Source of the DNA: an uncultured Oscillospiraceae bacterium
GTDB taxonomy: Bacteria > Bacillota > Clostridia > Oscillospirales > Ruminococcaceae
Direction of reading: 5' to 3'
DNA: 64,000 nt
Assembly: GCA_934446355.1 (NCBI GenBank)
Contig: CAKSEC010000006.1
Coordinates: forward strand, 65,498 to 129,497
Shown: one piece after another, positions 35,290 to 44,293 of the stretch
Numbering within the stretch: position 1 is the first letter of the stretch
Layout of the letters: the number at the start of each line of letters is the position of its first letter
Notes under the pieces: generated by a model
Database searches by the model: none
What the model saw: only the letters and a program-made list of their open reading frames with translations
What the model was told of the DNA's origin: nothing
Program-made: the position numbers and the translations under genes

Positions 35290-36348
35290 ATGAACATCAA
35301 ACGTATTCTGCTGAGTGCAGCTATCACGGCGGGTATTGCCCTTTCTTCAACAGGCTGTTCCCTTTTCGGGCAGTCAGGCTCATCGGGCAATATCGGGGAT
35401 ATCACCTTTGCGGACGGCGATAAGATAGCCGTCATAGAGATAAAGGACTACGGCACGGTAAAAGCGAAGCTGTTTCCTGATATAGCGCCTATCGGCGTTG
35501 AAAACTTTATCCAGCTTGCCGAGCAGGGCTATTACGACGGGTTGAAGATACACCGTGTTATTAAGGACAGCGTAATGCAGGGCGGCTCGCTCAACGGCGA
35601 CGGCACGGGCGGCAGCGCAGTTTACACCAGCACGGACAAGAATCAGAAATCTACCGGTTCATTCGGTATTGAAACGAGCGAAAAGGCACGCAATTTCTAC
35701 GGTGCGCTCGGCTATGCCGCTGATGAATATGGACAGAATGCCACACAGTTCTACATAGTCAACAACAAGACCCCGCAGGACATCAGAAAAACCAGCGGCG
35801 AAAAGGTACAGTCAAGGGCTGACGAACTCGCTTCACAAGCCGCTGCAGCCACATGGGAGGCTGATTCTGCGGACGCAAAGCTGAACGCTTATCAACAGGC
35901 GTATTACAAAAACAACGCAAAAATGCTGACCTCCCCTGATCAGGCGGTCATCGACAAGTACGCCAAGGTGGGCGGTATTTACCAGATAGACGGCGGTTAC
36001 ACGGTATTCGGTCAGGTATACGAGGGCTTTGACGTTATCGACAGCATTGCAGACGTTGCAGTCGAAACCAACGCGTTCGGCGAGAAGTCAATGCCCGTGA
36101 CCGACATAATCATCTCCTCCGTCACCATTGAAACCTACAAGGCAAGCACCGCAGAGGCTTCCGACACCAGTTCTGACAGCAAAACAAGCAGCAATGCAAA
36201 CAATAACCTGATACAGAACAGTTCGTCTGCAGCGTCTGATACAAGTTCCTCTCAGGCGGAATCGGACAGCAGTTCTCAGACAAGCGGCGATGAACTTTCA
36301 CAGGCTGAGTCCGAGGTTCCCTCTACTGTGGACACCAAGGAGCAGTAA
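35290..36348 (+). CDS. Cyclophilin-type peptidyl-prolyl isomerase, lipoprotein with Ser-rich tail
   Basis: A 352-residue lipoprotein (lipobox STGC near residue 23) with a full cyclophilin domain (IGVENFIQLAEQGYYDGLKI, IHRVIKDSVMQGG, ATQFYIVNNK, VFGQVYEGFDVIDSI), a helical insert, and a C-terminal tail of about 60 residues that is almost all Ser, Thr, Asp, Gln and Ala. The tail looks disordered and may reach through the cell wall. Third of the tandem set; a terminator follows. Confidence 0.92.
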   Translation: MNIKRILLSAAITAGIALSSTGCSLFGQSGSSGNIGDITFADGDKIAVIEIKDYGTVKAKLFPDIAPIGVENFIQLAEQGYYDGLKIHRVIKDSVMQGGSLNGDGTGGSAVYTSTDKNQKSTGSFGIETSEKARNFYGALGYAADEYGQNATQFYIVNNKTPQDIRKTSGEKVQSRADELASQAAAATWEADSADAKLNAYQQAYYKNNAKMLTSPDQAVIDKYAKVGGIYQIDGGYTVFGQVYEGFDVIDSIADVAVETNAFGEKSMPVTDIIISSVTIETYKASTAEASDTSSDSKTSSNANNNLIQNSSSAASDTSSSQAESDSSSQTSGDELSQAESEVPSTVDTKEQ

Positions 36349-36373
36349 TTAATCTATGCAGCAATAATATAAT

Positions 36374-36400
36374 GAGCCGAGATGAAAACATCTCGGCTTT
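36374..36400 (+). terminator. Terminator after the cyclophilin cluster
   Basis: AGCCGAGATG-AAAA-CATCTCGGCT, followed by a short T-rich tail. Confidence 0.7.
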
Positions 36401-36451
36401 GCTATGCTATGAATCGACCGCTTCCCTGCCAGAATTCACTGAACGCAATAA

Positions 36452-36534
36452 AATACCCCCTTGGCAGCCTGCCGAACCTGCCTGCACGGTCTTTGCAGGA
36501 GGCTCTCAGCGCCTACGCCAAGGGGGGACTTTTA
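36452..36534 (-). terminator. Large inverted repeat after the purine permease gene
   Basis: CCCCCTTGGC near 36454 pairs with GCCAAGGGGG near 36522-36531, enclosing CCTGC/GCAGG and related helices. On the minus strand it lies just past the permease stop and is followed by TATTTTATT, so it could be a long terminator or a processed 3' RNA. Confidence 0.45.
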
Positions 36535-36555
36535 TTCAGCCGTTAAGCCGTACTG

Positions 36556-37956
36556 TTATAGGAAGATATACTTCAGGACGAACAGCACGCTCAGTACATA
36601 CAGCAGGACGGGAACCTTCTTTGCCTTGCCGCAGCATACGTTGATAACGGTGTAGGACATGATACCAAGGGAGATACCCTCAGAAATGCTGTAGAACAGC
36701 GGCATAGCCAGCACGCATATGTATGCGGGGATTGTGTCGGTCAGGCTGTCTGCATCGAACTTGAGGTCTGCTATCGCACTGAACATCAGGAAGCCTACAA
36801 CGATAAGTGCGGGAGCAGTAGCGAATGACGGGATAGCTGTGAAAATCGGGGCGAGGAAGATAGAAACGAGGAACAGAACTGCAGTGGTAATTGCAGTAAG
36901 TCCGGTTCTGCCGCCTACTCCAACACCTGCGGAAGATTCAACGAACGTTGTCGTTGTGCTTGTGCCGAATATCGCGCCAACAGAGGTAGCGACAGCGTCG
37001 GAAAGCAGCGCAGGCTTAATTGCAGGCAGTCTGCCCTGCTCGTCGAGCATATTCGCCTTGGAAGCAACGCCGATAAGCGTACCCAGTGTGTCGAACATAT
37101 CAACAAACAGGAACGAGAATATGATAACGATGAAGTTCATGACATCAACGCCGGAGAAATCAACGTTAAAGCACTGACCGAACGTAAGTCCGAATGTGCT
37201 GAAATCAGTCATTGCAAAGCTGGGGATAAGCGAATAGTAGCCTGCTTCGGGTGTAGGAATATACAGATTAACAAGTTGGCAGAGTATGCCGAGTATCCAT
37301 GTTGCAAAGATACCAATAAGGATAGAGCCCTTAACGTTGCGAACGTGCAGAACAAATGTGAGCACTGTGCCGATAACAGCGAGCAGTGCGCTTATGCCTG
37401 CGGTGTTGAAGTTGTCAGTAAAGTTTACCATCTCAACGAGCGTGGAGCTGTTAGCCTTTACAAGACCGCAGTTCTGCAGACCGATGAATGCGATGAAAAG
37501 ACCGATACCTACGGATACCGCCTTTTTCAGTGACATCGGAATAGCGTTAAATATTGCCTCGCGCACACTTGTCAGCGAAAGGATAATGAAGATTATACCC
37601 TCGATGAACACTGCGAAAAGTGCGATCTGCCATGAATAACCCATGTTGCCGCAGATGGTGAACGCCATGAATGCGTTCAGACCCATTCCGGCAGAAAGTG
37701 CGAACGGAAGGTTTGCAAGAAGTCCCATCAGCACAGTGCCGACAAAGGACGCAAGACAGGTAGCTATCAGCACTGCTGTGCTGTCCATGCCTGCTGCAGA
37801 AAGAATATTGGGGTTTACCGCAAGGATATATGCCATGGTCATGAACGTCGTCACGCCGGCAACTATCTCCGTTCTGACGTTGGTGTTGTTGGCTTTCAGC
37901 TTGAATAGTCTCTCCACCAGCGACGAACTCTTGGGTGCGTCTGTTTTGCTGCTCAT
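36556..37956 (-). CDS. NCS2-family purine permease (AzgA/PbuG-like)
   Basis: A 466-residue transporter with 12-14 membrane helices. The family marks are GVTTFMTMAYILAVNPNIL near residue 33, ALSAGMGLNAFMAFT near 90, and a SSAGVGVGGRTGLTA site near 355. AzgA-type members import hypoxanthine, guanine or adenine with protons. Its upstream neighbour on the same strand is hypoxanthine phosphoribosyltransferase, which fits purine uptake and salvage. No purine riboswitch was found upstream; a 151-bp inverted-repeat element sits there instead. Confidence 0.93.
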   Translation of the reverse strand: MSSKTDAPKSSSLVERLFKLKANNTNVRTEIVAGVTTFMTMAYILAVNPNILSAAGMDSTAVLIATCLASFVGTVLMGLLANLPFALSAGMGLNAFMAFTICGNMGYSWQIALFAVFIEGIIFIILSLTSVREAIFNAIPMSLKKAVSVGIGLFIAFIGLQNCGLVKANSSTLVEMVNFTDNFNTAGISALLAVIGTVLTFVLHVRNVKGSILIGIFATWILGILCQLVNLYIPTPEAGYYSLIPSFAMTDFSTFGLTFGQCFNVDFSGVDVMNFIVIIFSFLFVDMFDTLGTLIGVASKANMLDEQGRLPAIKPALLSDAVATSVGAIFGTSTTTTFVESSAGVGVGGRTGLTAITTAVLFLVSIFLAPIFTAIPSFATAPALIVVGFLMFSAIADLKFDADSLTDTIPAYICVLAMPLFYSISEGISLGIMSYTVINVCCGKAKKVPVLLYVLSVLFVLKYIFL

Positions 37957-37994
37957 ATGAATTCTCCTTTTTTTCGTACCGCTTGTTAATGGGA

Positions 37995-38145
37995 ACCTCT
38001 AAAAACCGGTGTGAAAAGCAAAAATGGGCAGGGTGTGCCAGCTTCTAGGAAAGCCGACGAAGTAAGGCTGTATGCCTTACGAGGAGGTTTGACGACGAAG
38101 ATGGTGCGCACTGCACATTTTCGCTCACATGAGGTTTTTAGAGGT
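37995..38145. repeat. Inverted-repeat element, copy 1 of a dispersed structured repeat
   Basis: A 151-bp element bounded by perfect 13-bp inverted ends (ACCTCTAAAAACC / GGTTTTTAGAGGT). Inside are GTAAGGC/GCCTTAC and other stems, TTCTAGGAA (38043-38051) and ACGACGAAGATG (38092-38103). The last two motifs recur in the same order at 42351 and 42469. It resembles a MITE or a family of mobile structured repeats. Confidence 0.6.
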
Positions 38146-38155
38146 GACCTAATGC

Positions 38156-38704
38156 TTAATCTGCGCTGTATTCAGCGATATAGGGCAGATTTCTGAATTT
38201 TTCGCCGCAGTCCAGACCGTAGCCTACAACGAAATAATCCGGAATAGTGAACAGGGTGCGGTCTGCATTGAAATCGACCACTCTTCTGAAAGGCTTGTCC
38301 AGCAGAGAAATGACCTCAAGTGACAGCGGACCTCTCTTTTTCAGCAGTTCAACGACCGCCGCCAGAGTTCTGCCGGTGTCGATGATGTCCTCAACGATGA
38401 TGACATGATATCCGCTGATATCCTGCACAAGGTCCTTTGTGATGGTGACCTCGCCGCTGGATTCAGTGCCGGCATAATAACTCTTGGCACACATGAAAGC
38501 TATCTCGCAGGGTATCGTCAGTGCACGGCAGAAATCCGCCATGAAAATGAACGCACCGTTGAGAATGCTAACCAGCAGCAACGGCTTGCCTGCATAATCA
38601 ATGCTGACCTGCCTGCCGACCTCGGCTATCTTAGCCTGAATCTCCTCCTCGCTGAACAAGATACGCTTGATATGCTTTGTCAGCTCTGTCTGTGCTGTTT
38701 CCAA
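38156..38704 (-). CDS. hpt: Hypoxanthine phosphoribosyltransferase
   Basis: A 182-residue PRTase with the PRPP-binding loop VIIVEDIIDTGRTLA near residue 105 and SILNGAFIFMADF near 45. It turns hypoxanthine and guanine with PRPP into IMP and GMP. The open frame extends far upstream, but only the TTG with GGAGG 9 nt before it gives the family length (about 180 residues), so I chose that start. It lies upstream of the purine permease. Confidence 0.93.
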   Translation of the reverse strand: METAQTELTKHIKRILFSEEEIQAKIAEVGRQVSIDYAGKPLLLVSILNGAFIFMADFCRALTIPCEIAFMCAKSYYAGTESSGEVTITKDLVQDISGYHVIIVEDIIDTGRTLAAVVELLKKRGPLSLEVISLLDKPFRRVVDFNADRTLFTIPDYFVVGYGLDCGEKFRNLPYIAEYSAD

Positions 38705-39048
38705 AAGGTCCTTCCTCCCTATTCCGCATTTTGTGCGGTTTTTCTCATTTTTCCGCTGCAGGGATATTCTGTCTGAGCATATCCTGCATAACGAAATAAT
38801 TATTTTTATTATATCGCATATATCGAAATTTTTCAAGGGCTTTATGAAAAAAACGTACATATTCGTGAAAAAATAAATCTCAGCACACGAAATCGGCGGC
38901 AATTCAATTTTTTTGTGATAACTGCCTGTCTTTGAACCTGAATAGTAAATATTTTTGTATAGCTTTTTCTGATGAGATATGATATAATACAGATGTATTG
39001 TATTGTATCCCTGCACAGCGGGGAATGATAACAAGGAGGAAACACCCT

Positions 39049-39648
39049 ATGAAAATGAACAGCGAAAAAATCCACAAGCTGGTAGGAGCAGGGCTTCTCA
39101 CCGCAGTGGTCATCGTCGTGTATCTGCTGACGATGGGACTTTATATCGGTCCGTTCAACATCACGTTCGCCCTTATCCCGATAGTAGTCGGCGCGGCACT
39201 ATACGGCTGGACGACGGGCGCATGGCTCGGACTGGTTTTCGGAATAATGGTGCTTGTCACGGGCGGCGCAAACGCATTTCTTGTGATAAATGCGCCGGGA
39301 ACTATCGCCACCGTCCTTCTGAAAGGAGTACTCGCAGGTGCGGCTTCCGGTCTTGCCTACAAGGTTTTCGAGAAGAAAAACCGTTGGGTAGCGACGATAT
39401 TTGCCGCAGTGGTAACGCCCATCGTGAACACCGGAATATTCCTGCTCGGCTGCCTTGCTTTCTTTATGCCGCTCATCAACGAGTGGGCAAGCGCATTCGG
39501 ATATGAAACAGCCGGTGCGTATATGATATTCGGGCTGACGGGCATTAATTTCCTTGTGGAATTTGGAACAAATCTGCTGTTAAGCTCCGTTATAGTGCGT
39601 GTGCTTGACATCGTAAAAAAACCGTCCTCGCCGAAATACAGCGTGTGA
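39049..39648 (+). CDS. ECF transporter substrate-binding (S) component, probably for pantothenate
   Basis: A 199-residue membrane protein with six helices of the ECF S-component type (HKLVGAGLLTAVVIVVYLLT, IGPFNITFALIPIVVGAALY). S components bind a vitamin and dock onto a shared energy module encoded elsewhere. The adjacent type III pantothenate kinase, 16 nt downstream, makes pantothenate the likely substrate; this is inference from context. AAGGAGG precedes the ATG by 9 nt. A TATAAT lies about 60 nt upstream, with a weak -35. Confidence 0.85.
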   Translation: MKMNSEKIHKLVGAGLLTAVVIVVYLLTMGLYIGPFNITFALIPIVVGAALYGWTTGAWLGLVFGIMVLVTGGANAFLVINAPGTIATVLLKGVLAGAASGLAYKVFEKKNRWVATIFAAVVTPIVNTGIFLLGCLAFFMPLINEWASAFGYETAGAYMIFGLTGINFLVEFGTNLLLSSVIVRVLDIVKKPSSPKYSV

Positions 39649-39664
39649 CAGCAAAGGAGCAGCA

Positions 39665-40435
39665 ATGATTCTTGCGATCGACATCGGAAACACAAACATC
39701 GTCCTTGGCTGCGCAGACGATGAGCGGATACTCTTTCGCGAGCGTCTTGCGACAGTACAGCGCGAGACATCGCTTGAATACGCCGTTAAGATAAAGGCTG
39801 CGCTGGACATCAACAATATAAGCCGCAGCGACATCACGGGGGCTGTGATATCCTCTGTCGTGCCGTCCGTTACGAATACGGTAAAGGCTGCTGCAGAAAA
39901 GCTTATCGACGGCAGAATAATGATAGTCGGACCGGGAATAAAGACCGGACTGAGCATTCAGATAGACAATCCTGCGCAGCTTGGAAGCGACCTTGTCGTT
40001 GACGCAGTGGCCGGTATCCACGAATATCCGGTGCCGCAGATACTCATTGACATGGGCACTGCGACCACATTTTCGGTGATAGACAGGAATCGCACGTATA
40101 TCGGCGGGCTTATCACGACCGGCGTGGCTGTGTCTGCGGACGCACTCAATTCACGCACGGCGCAGCTTCCCAAGATAGCCTATGAAAAGCCGAAGCGTGT
40201 AATTTGCAGCAACACCGTCGATTGTATCAAAAGCGGCATAATGTACTCAAACGCCTGCGCCATCGATGGAATAATCGAGCGCATTGAAGAGGAACTTGGC
40301 GAAAAGACGACAGTGGTCGCAACAGGCGGTCTTGCTCAGGTAGTAGTCCCACTGTGCCGTCACGAGATAATCTATGACGACGACCTGCTGCTGAAGGGGC
40401 TAATGCTCATCTGGAACAAAAACACTCATAACTGA
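39665..40435 (+). CDS. coaX: Type III pantothenate kinase
   Basis: A 256-residue ASKHA-fold kinase for the first step of coenzyme A synthesis. It begins ILAIDIGNTNIVLG (phosphate-1 motif). It has LGSDLVVDAVAG near 103, the DMGTATTFSVID motif near 128 and IGGLITTGV. Type III enzymes are not inhibited by CoA and need a monovalent cation. It forms an operon with the ECF S component encoded upstream. Confidence 0.95.
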   Translation: MILAIDIGNTNIVLGCADDERILFRERLATVQRETSLEYAVKIKAALDINNISRSDITGAVISSVVPSVTNTVKAAAEKLIDGRIMIVGPGIKTGLSIQIDNPAQLGSDLVVDAVAGIHEYPVPQILIDMGTATTFSVIDRNRTYIGGLITTGVAVSADALNSRTAQLPKIAYEKPKRVICSNTVDCIKSGIMYSNACAIDGIIERIEEELGEKTTVVATGGLAQVVVPLCRHEIIYDDDLLLKGLMLIWNKNTHN

Positions 40436-40451
40436 TAATACAATACAAACG

Positions 40452-40480
40452 GCGGGCTGTTCTGAAAGGACAGCCCGCTG
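40452..40480. terminator. Hairpin between convergent genes
   Basis: GCGGGCTGT pairs with ACAGCCCGC. It lies between coaX and the minus-strand membrane protein gene and can serve both. Confidence 0.6.
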
Positions 40481-40483
40481 CGT

Positions 40484-42208
40484 TTATGCGTCTTTATCAA
40501 CGGGAACGCACGCCGCTCCCGCCATTATCCAGAAAATCGGCGAAGTTACCGGACTGCTGTCGTTTGCAATGCCCATGAGCATAAAACACAGCACGGAGAT
40601 CAACTCCCCTGCCCTGAGCGGCTGCCGGACAGCAACACCGGACAGGCTGCGTTTTATCGAGAGAAACGCAATGCACAGCAGTGCCGCAAGAGCCGGCATT
40701 CCGTCTGCTATCGCGGTTCCAAGATACAGGCTGTGCGCTCTGTCGGTCAGCAGTGCAGTGCTGCCGTGCGTGTTAAGCATTCCCACGATATCGTCCTGCG
40801 GGAAATAATATGCGAACGCTCCCGCTCCGACGCCCTTTAGTATGCAGTCTTTCAGGATAGGGATACTGTTCAGCCATATGTAGCCCCTGCCGGTAGCCAT
40901 GCCGTAATACTCTGAAAGCTGCGGGAATGCGCTTTCTGACGGCTCAGGGATAAGATAGCCGTTAAGCCCGATGTAGATGATCTCGCCGTCAGTCGCCTGA
41001 AATTCTATAGTATCATCATAGCCGAGGTCAAGCTGCAGCAGTCCGTCGTCCAGCTTTGCAGAAACCGCCGAAAAGCTGCCGGACAGGCTGTGCATTTCAG
41101 AAGAAAGCATTCCGAGCGGCTCGCCGTTGCCGAATACTTCCGCACCTTTCTCAGTAAGCGTTATCGTCAGCGTATCCCCGCCGCTGTACAGGGTAAGCGA
41201 ATCTCCGGATATGTCTATGTCTGTCAGGCGGTAGCACTCATCGGGGGTGTATGCTCCGAGATTACCCGCAGACACCTGCAGTGCTTTCATCGTGCCGCCA
41301 AAGTCAGCGGCAGTCATTATAATAAGAGGGAGAAGCACGGCTGCCGAATACACCGCTCTTTTCCTTGTTTCAGGGGGTATCAGCAGCGCAGGAATGCACA
41401 GTATCAAAGCGAGCGTCATTCCCGCAAACGCAGCAGTCGAGCGGGAAGAAACCGCCACGCACAGCATTGCTCCCGCTGCGATGGAATAAGCGAGCCTCAT
41501 TGCACGCCTGTCCGCAGAAGCCCCCGACATCAGGAGCACTGGGAAAAGCAGCACGCAATATTCGCCGCATACGCCCGGATTACCGAACAGCAGCGCAGTG
41601 CCTGAACGCACGTCCTCTACATTCCACATGAGCTGAGTGAGCTGGCTGCCAGATATCGCTTCAATAAGGTACAGCACGCAAATTGCTACCGCCGCTGCCA
41701 ACGCCCCTAGCGAAAGCACCCTCGCCCTTCCGCCCCGCAGCCAGCAGTAGCCGCCGAGGAACAGCATAATATACCCAAAAGCCGCGGCTGCGCCCTCGTT
41801 TTCCGTTGATAATCCCCAGAACGATATCTCGCCGAACTCCGAAAAGACCGCCGATATGACAGCCATCAGCAGATACACGCCCGAACATATCAGAACAGGC
41901 AGCGAAGCCTTTTCTTTCAGCAGCGGAGAATCCACCGTTCTGTCCGGAAATATCCGCTCCCCCGCCCAGTATAGGAGCAGAACGCACCCCGCCGCAAATA
42001 CTGCATATTCCCTAAAGCGTGTGCAATAGCTTGTCAAAATGCCGTTTTGATTCGGCACAAGCCACAGTTCGCATTCCTGCAGCAGGACGTCAACAGGCAC
42101 GGCAAGCAGCGGAAGCAGCGCTATCATAACAGCGATAATTATCGCAGGTATCCACGGATAAAGCGGCTTTTTCGCTGCTTTTGATGAGCCTTTCTTTTTC
42201 TTTCCCAT
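40484..42208 (-). CDS. O-antigen-ligase-like polytopic membrane protein
   Basis: A 574-residue protein with a Lys-rich N-terminus, about twelve hydrophobic segments and a large extracytoplasmic beta-rich loop between roughly residues 300 and 410. The following GRGYIWLNSIPILKDCILKG and DRAHSLYLGTAIADGM match the Wzy_C/WaaL region that in relatives carries the catalytic loop residues. A role in polymerising or ligating a surface glycan is likely. The start was set at the ATG with GGGAG 8 nt upstream. No glycosyltransferases lie nearby. Confidence 0.78.
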   Translation of the reverse strand: MGKKKKGSSKAAKKPLYPWIPAIIIAVMIALLPLLAVPVDVLLQECELWLVPNQNGILTSYCTRFREYAVFAAGCVLLLYWAGERIFPDRTVDSPLLKEKASLPVLICSGVYLLMAVISAVFSEFGEISFWGLSTENEGAAAAFGYIMLFLGGYCWLRGGRARVLSLGALAAAVAICVLYLIEAISGSQLTQLMWNVEDVRSGTALLFGNPGVCGEYCVLLFPVLLMSGASADRRAMRLAYSIAAGAMLCVAVSSRSTAAFAGMTLALILCIPALLIPPETRKRAVYSAAVLLPLIIMTAADFGGTMKALQVSAGNLGAYTPDECYRLTDIDISGDSLTLYSGGDTLTITLTEKGAEVFGNGEPLGMLSSEMHSLSGSFSAVSAKLDDGLLQLDLGYDDTIEFQATDGEIIYIGLNGYLIPEPSESAFPQLSEYYGMATGRGYIWLNSIPILKDCILKGVGAGAFAYYFPQDDIVGMLNTHGSTALLTDRAHSLYLGTAIADGMPALAALLCIAFLSIKRSLSGVAVRQPLRAGELISVLCFMLMGIANDSSPVTSPIFWIMAGAACVPVDKDA

Positions 42209-42301
42209 TTCGTCAACTCCCGTCTTGCAGTACTGTCCTGCTGCAGAAATGAACTGCTGCAAATGCGCTTTTTGTTTTGTTTATTATATCCGCAAGGATA
42301 T

Positions 42302-42498
42302 GACAGTCTGTTGAAAAAGTCTACTACCAGACTGGCGAGAAGCCCTCAGATTCTAGGAAGTGGCGTTTCGGCTAGGCTTTGTGCCTGCCGAAATGCCACT
42401 TGTGGCAGGACGCCACAAGCGAAAACCCCAAGCGCAGCACGACGCTGCGCATTAAAGGTTTTCGCCTTACGACGAAGATGATGGTTTACCGACAGTCT
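42302..42498. repeat. Structured element, copy 2 of a dispersed repeat
   Basis: A roughly 197-bp element flanked by direct GACAGTCT copies (42302 and 42491). It contains TTCTAGGAA, a long hairpin AAGTGGC/GCCACTT with TTTCGGC/GCCGAAA, a GTGGC/GCCAC hairpin, GAAAACC/GGTTTTC enclosing GCGCAGC-ACGA-GCTGCGC, and ACGACGAAGATG. The shared motifs link it to the element at 37995. It fills most of the 467-bp gap between genes. Confidence 0.6.
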
Positions 42499-42567
42499 AT
42501 AATAAACGCTTTGCGTTTATTATATCAGAAATCATTACCTCTGTCAATGAATAGTCCCAAAAACCGA

Positions 42568-42596
42568 TTGACATTGTTATTATTCTGTGATATAAT
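42568..42596 (+). promoter_or_regulatory. Consensus promoter of the secreted repeat-protein gene
   Basis: A perfect TTGACA and TATAAT are separated by 17 bp. Confidence 0.85.
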
Positions 42597-42675
42597 CAAT
42601 ATGTTCGCAGGACTGTGGTAATTCATGGTCAGGCGGCAAATATAATACGGATTTCCGTAAAAAAGGAGAGGTTTT

Positions 42676-44226
42676 ATGAACAGAGTCCTGAAAAAGGCTG
42701 CGTCGTTCCTGACAGCTGTGGTCGTCAGTGCTTCGGCGTTTGCGGCTACTGTCGTACCGGCTTCCGCTGCTTCTGCAAAGACCACCGCAAAGCAGACTGT
42801 GGGTAACAGTTACGACATGGTGACGGTTTTTGAGAATGGTGCGTTCTTCAGTTCTAAGTCAAAATACGTGCTGGTGGACAATACCGGAAAAAAGGTAAGC
42901 GTCAAGAACACGATCGGCTTTGACAAGATCTACACGCCGGCAACCATGTCAGAACCTGCCGTTGTATCCAAGGGTCTTAATATTACCCACTGGCCCTATG
43001 TTCTCGTTAGTAAGGGCAAAAAGTTTGCTGCTATCCTGTCAAGCGGTAAATACCTTGCAAATGGAAAGCTTTTCAACAGCATCGACGAATGCGGCGAGTA
43101 TATCGCAGCAGCAAGCGGAAATACCACATATGTCTACAATGCCAAGGGCAAGAAGCTTGCCACAATAAAGGGCGGAAAATACGGCGTGCTCACTGACTAT
43201 GAGCCTGATTCAAAGGTTTCTATCTTTACAAAGGCTGAGTCCTATGACGACTGGGGCTTTGCGGACAAATCCACTGTCACTATCCTTGACAAGAACAGCA
43301 AGATACTCATTCAGGAGGAAAATGTCAGCTGGGCTTCCATATATACCGGTGATAATGACAAGTATATAATGATCAGCACCATAAACGATGATTATATTAT
43401 CGAATCCACCTACTACAACATGAAGGGCGCAAAGTTGACCGACGAGCAGATAGATGCTCTCTTCAACAACGGTGAATACGACATTCAGTCAGAGCCTGCC
43501 AAGCACAACCTTACTGCAAACTCTTTCTGGAATGACGAACTTAACTGCTATACCCTGAACGTATGCGACCCCAAGGGAAGCATAATCTACACAGCAGTAG
43601 GCAACAACTTTTTAAGCGAACCCACAGATTATATGTGGACAAACGGAAAGCTTATCATCGCTGCGGGCGATTATGTCGTTATCGACGACGCAACCGGAAA
43701 GGTCGAATATCAGGGCGGTTACGACGATATCAACGGCATAATGTTCACAAGCACCGACAAGAAAACGATCCTCGTTCAGAACTACGACTTCGATAGTATT
43801 CTTCTGAGCATTGACGGCAAGGAACTTTACAAAACCAATGGCTACATCTCGCCAAACGCCTTTGACAACGACGAAATTTACACCGGCGTCAACGGCGAAA
43901 CCTCTTATACAAGAAACTATATCGCCAAGGACGGCTTCATTTTCACCAAAAATGAAAAGTATGGCATTCTGGATTCCAACGGCAAGGAAACTGTCAAAGC
44001 AAAATACGACAGCATTGAATTAGGCAATAACGGAACCATTCTTGCAGGAAACTCCGGCAAGTACTCCATCTTCAGCAGCAAGGGCAAGACGCTTGCAAAG
44101 AACCTGAACATTGATTCCAAGTCGCTCTGGTTCAGCCAGTATCTTTCGAGCGCAAATGCAGATGTCTACATTACCCAGAACAAGGCTGGCACTAAGTTCG
44201 GCTGCTATGTGGTAAAGACAAAGTAA
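42676..44226 (+). CDS. Secreted WG-repeat-like protein
   Basis: A 516-residue exported protein with a signal peptide of about 32 residues ending in an Ala-rich ASAAS. The mature part consists of repeated beta-hairpin units such as KYGILDSNGKETVKAKYDSI and KYVLVDNTGKKVSVKNTIGF, the pattern of WG-type beta-propeller repeats. Such proteins bind surfaces or partners; no catalytic motif is visible. AGGAGAGG precedes the ATG. It is monocistronic, with its own promoter and terminator. Confidence 0.82.
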   Translation: MNRVLKKAASFLTAVVVSASAFAATVVPASAASAKTTAKQTVGNSYDMVTVFENGAFFSSKSKYVLVDNTGKKVSVKNTIGFDKIYTPATMSEPAVVSKGLNITHWPYVLVSKGKKFAAILSSGKYLANGKLFNSIDECGEYIAAASGNTTYVYNAKGKKLATIKGGKYGVLTDYEPDSKVSIFTKAESYDDWGFADKSTVTILDKNSKILIQEENVSWASIYTGDNDKYIMISTINDDYIIESTYYNMKGAKLTDEQIDALFNNGEYDIQSEPAKHNLTANSFWNDELNCYTLNVCDPKGSIIYTAVGNNFLSEPTDYMWTNGKLIIAAGDYVVIDDATGKVEYQGGYDDINGIMFTSTDKKTILVQNYDFDSILLSIDGKELYKTNGYISPNAFDNDEIYTGVNGETSYTRNYIAKDGFIFTKNEKYGILDSNGKETVKAKYDSIELGNNGTILAGNSGKYSIFSSKGKTLAKNLNIDSKSLWFSQYLSSANADVYITQNKAGTKFGCYVVKTK

Positions 44227-44246
44227 AACCCAACTCATGACATAAA

Positions 44247-44280
44247 AAAACCGAGATTCAGCGGAATCTCGGTTTTTTGT
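44247..44280. terminator. Bidirectional terminator
   Basis: AAAACCGAGATTC-AGCG-GAATCTCGGTTTT has T-runs on both strands and lies between convergent genes. Confidence 0.88.
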
Positions 44281-44293
44281 TTGCTGTTAAGCA

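Noticed and set aside
37957..38155. Purine riboswitch before the purine permease
   Set aside because: The interval holds an inverted-repeat element and none of the conserved junction sequences of the purine aptamer.
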